NCBI GenBank assembly: GCA_030549335.1
Contig: CM060196.1
Span: 12,229,501-12,293,500 of the forward strand
Source: Pontederia crassipes
Lineage: Eukaryota; Streptophyta; Magnoliopsida; Commelinales; Pontederiaceae
Direction: 5' to 3'
DNA length: 64,000 nucleotides
Of this stretch, positions 61,018-64,000 are shown one piece after another. The notes under the pieces are model-generated. The model searched no databases, had not been told where the DNA came from, and saw only the letters and a list, made by a program, of their open reading frames with translations. How positions within the stretch are numbered: the first letter of the stretch is position 1; each line of letters opens with the position of its first letter. Both the position numbers and the translations under genes were made by a program.

Positions 61018-62655
61018 ATGTTATTCGGAATTAACCTGATGTTTCCGATCTCTCCAACCCCACCAACCAATCTAACCACTGACCTGCACCAGGCAAATGT
61101 ATCATCCGAGCAATACCTTTCCAATGCTGACCCAACTCCCCTCGCATTAGATCCTTTTCCACCCCAAACCCACCCTGCCCTCAAGCTGCCCAGAACAGTC
61201 CACCCGCACCGTCCAGCCCCACACCTCCCCACCAGTTGGTCTTGACCTCTGGAGTCCCACAGCTACCTTCTACATCACCCACCAATCCAGGCCTAGCCAT
61301 TCGTAGATCGGAACTGCCAAACCCAATCCGAACCAGAACAATGAGAGCTCTACCTACAACTCTGCTGCATCCATCAGCTTGCTGGCCACACTAGAGTCAA
61401 TAATGCAAGGAGGATCAACCGGCGGACTACATATACTTCAAAATAGTGTTTCGATAGAATCGGGCATGTTGTGACACGATCCCATGTTTTACGAGTTCAC
61501 CCAGACTTTCCGTGTCAAACTCCGATTCACGAGTTTGACAACATCTAGTCAATGGATTGCCGATAGGAGGTTGGGTCCAACCACAATGTGCATCCATCAG
61601 GGGTGCCAGTTAGCCTCCATGCTCTTTTTCATGGCGGTCGATGCCTTAGCTCGTTGCACCCTTTCAGCTTGATGAGCTGAGATTTTGGAGGGGTCCTTGT
61701 CGGACCCAGAGAGGGGTAGGTTGGTGTTGACACTTCAGTATGCAGATGATGCATTGTTCTTCAACGAGGGCTCCACAGTAGCAGCCAGGGGAACAGCCAT
61801 CTTAGTTGAGCTTTTTGGTGCTGTATTAGGCCTATTGATTAACCATACCAAACCATTGTTCATTCCTTTTAGCATGGGTGCGGGGAGGCTATCACTTGTG
61901 CAGTAGATCTGTGCACTCCGATCGGCATTCTACTGATTACGTACCTGGGGCTCCCACTCTTAGATCCCCATGTTGGCTCCCGAGGATGGACCCCAATTGT
62001 GGAGTGTATGGGGCATCAACTACAAGGGTGGAGAGCTAGACTTCTATTTTGCAGGGGCCGCCTCATACTGCTTGGATCGGTTTTATTGGCTCTTACATAT
62101 TACATGTCTATTTTGCAGATGCCAGCTTAGGTTAAGAGGTGGATCAACTCCATCAGGTGCCACTCTTTTTGGCAGGGTTGAAAAAGCAGTTGTTGAGCGA
62201 TAGGGCATCCACCTAGTGGTCTAAAGTGATATCTATTGCCTACTTCACTTGATGGGTTCAGGATCTTCGTCGAACCAACCAAGCACTTTTGGCACATTGA
62301 GTTGGAGAGATTATGGGGCCAGAGGATGGTTTATGGAGTACAATTTTTCTCTCATGTTACAGCAGAGACCTCACTAGTGAGTCTCGCACACATCTCATTC
62401 CAAGCGCATCACACTTGTGGCGAGACATTGCCAGGATTTTCATAACGGCTCTAGGTGGTTTTCTCCTTTGGAGGCATGAACGAATGACGGCTGGCAGATT
62501 TGCAGAGCATTTCCTATACTGGTAGCATTGTTTGCAGATAGAGGACTCGTGGACCCCACTTTTCTGGAGCTCATTTTTTCCCCCTAAGGTCAAGATCTTC
62601 GCTTGGCTTGTGAGGCGCGGCAAGATTCACACACAAGTCCACACACCTCGCAGGG
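61018..62655 (+). pseudogene. L1-type LINE A, internally deleted
   Basis: Begins with a Pro-rich stretch (61030-61250) that may be the end of ORF1. It then jumps near 61440 into reverse transcriptase: QGCQLASMLFFMAVDALAR, then QYADDALFFNE (YADD) near 61738, then the thumb/connection and the first zf-RVT segment (PKVKIFAWLVRRGKI near 62583). Many frameshifts and stops. It ends where LINE B begins. It lies upstream of the first SWEETIE exon in the window, so probably in another SWEETIE intron. Confidence 0.68.
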
Positions 62656-63747
62656 TGGTTTGGGTGTTCGGGATCTCCACTGCATCAACTGGGCGCTCCT
62701 TGCTAGGTGGGTGGGCCGGATTATGGGGCCCGATGACAGCCTATGGAGATAGGTTTTCTTCACCTGCTACGGTCGTGATCTCTCGTGGGACTCTAGGCCC
62801 ACCGTTCCTCGGGGCTCTTCTTCGTTTTGGAGGGGGGTAGTAGCCATTTTCCAGCGTGTGCGGTCGTTCATGATTCCATCCCTAGGCTCTGAGGAGGCCC
62901 TCTCCTTCTGGCGGCATGACTGGTTCCGGGGGAGCCTCTTGCGGATTCCTTCCCTCGATTACTGGCTCTTGCATCACACCCGAAGGCATCGGTGGCGGAG
63001 TGCTGGACCCCCTTTTCAGATCTCCACTTTCTGATCAACGGCTTTCTGATTTATGTGCTCTTCATCAGACGATTACTCCTTTTCATCCTCATCCGACCCG
63101 GTCTGATGGTTGGGTCTGGGCATCGGGTGCTTTTTCGGCAAGCAGCCTCTATCTTCATTTTCTCCCGGCTTCCACCGACTCATAGGACCTCAGAGCGGAT
63201 TGCAGGCGCATCCGGCGCTCCCGCTTGCCGCTTAAAGTCAAGATCTTTGCTTGGCTTCTGCGACGAGAGCGGATCCTTACCAGAGTTTATAGGGCGAGGT
63301 GGGCGACGCACGCATACACCTCTTGTGTTATGTGTGGAGAGGCAGCAGAGGATGTCACGCACTTGTTCTTTTGTTGCCGTGTGTCTCGAGAGGTTTGGTC
63401 TCAGATTTCCATTGTGGGTGGTGTCCCACTAGTGGCGGTGGACTTCTGGCAGAGTATGAGGACGTTGGATACTCGGAGGAAGGGCTGGAGACTTTATGTG
63501 GCATCTTTTATAGCCGGTGCCTGGGCGATTTGGCTCCAACCGGGTCATTTTTTGTGGGGAGAGACGTCAAGTTGATAGTATAGTACACCACAAGTTTTAC
63601 CTTCTTCATGAGTGGGGTTTTGAGTAGCACTTCTTTGCCTTTTGCCGCTCTTCTCACTTGTATATGATGTTCTTTTTTGGTGATATATATATACATGGAT
63701 GATATCCTAACTGGAATCATCCTTTTTCCTCTCAAAAAAAAAAAAAA
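62656..63747 (+). pseudogene. L1-type LINE B, 5'-truncated, abutting LINE A
   Basis: Restarts in the connection region (VFGISTAST in one frame; WALLARWVGRIMGP across frames), repeating domains already present in LINE A. It continues to a second zf-RVT segment (PLKVKIFAWLLRRERIL, CVMCGEAAEDVTHLFFC, REVW) at 63225-63420, and ends in the hairpin tail GGATGATATCC...GGAATCATCC and an A14-type run at 63733-63747. The domain repetition shows a separate 5'-truncated insertion into or next to LINE A. Confidence 0.7.
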
Positions 63748-64000
63748 GTACACAGATCAAAATGGTCACCTACATTGGATCTAAGTTTTAATGACATATA
63801 AAATTATATTTTGATGATACAAACCTCGAAAGATTAAAGTTAAAATATTGAAGAAGTCTAAAAAAAAGGAATGACTTTATGCACTATACTTTGATTAAAT
63901 AATTAACTTTGATCCTATTAAATTTTGGATGAATCATAATTATCAAAGTTGTAGAAAATTCTCCTAAAAAAAAGTTGTAGAAAATTCTATTAGCTTTCCA
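63748..64000. other. Right-edge sequence, nothing recognised
   Basis: AT-rich, with no exon or repeat recognised. Presumably intronic SWEETIE sequence. Confidence 0.35.

Overview
This is a nuclear segment from a flowering plant. Spliced genes with canonical GT-AG introns lie in a matrix of nested LTR retrotransposons, LINEs and a Mutator-like DNA transposon. The very GC-rich coding exons (the basic amino acid carrier and exon 1 of the SDE5-like gene), set against AT-rich introns and intergenic DNA, suggest a monocot; I cannot name the species. No rRNA, tRNA, CRISPR array or organellar insert was recognised.

Three host genes are visible. (1) On the minus strand, 919-6275 holds four exons of an SDE5-like gene (DUF1771/Smr family), including a 26-bp microexon; its 3' end lies off the left edge. 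(2) On the plus strand, 41513-43906 is a complete two-exon mitochondrial basic amino acid carrier (BAC2 type). (3) On the minus strand, 44925-60660 holds 19 exons of the C-terminal part of SWEETIE, the plant HEATR5/Laa1 homologue; its 5' exons lie beyond the right edge. BAC2 and SWEETIE converge tail to tail. Two SWEETIE introns are inflated by LINE, RTE and LTR insertions.

The middle (about 6.8-40 kb) is accessory DNA. In order it holds a foldback MITE, a copia gag relic, a tandem array of TRIM miniature retroelements, an LTR fragment, and a decayed Athila-type gypsy element. A second Athila-like element sits inside the protease region of that gypsy element, with a perfect 5-bp target duplication. 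Then come copia remnants, more TRIM units, a solo LTR with a 5-bp target duplication, and a 6.34-kb Mutator-like element at 32473-38812.

The Mutator-like element is the most interesting object. It has terminal inverted repeats of about 0.94 kb, a 9-bp target duplication, a FAR1-type transposase on the plus strand, and a convergent second gene encoding a GRF-type zinc finger plus a C-terminal membrane helix. The layout recalls MuDR, which also carries two convergent genes, but the second product is different. Both genes carry stops or a frameshift, so this copy looks inactive.
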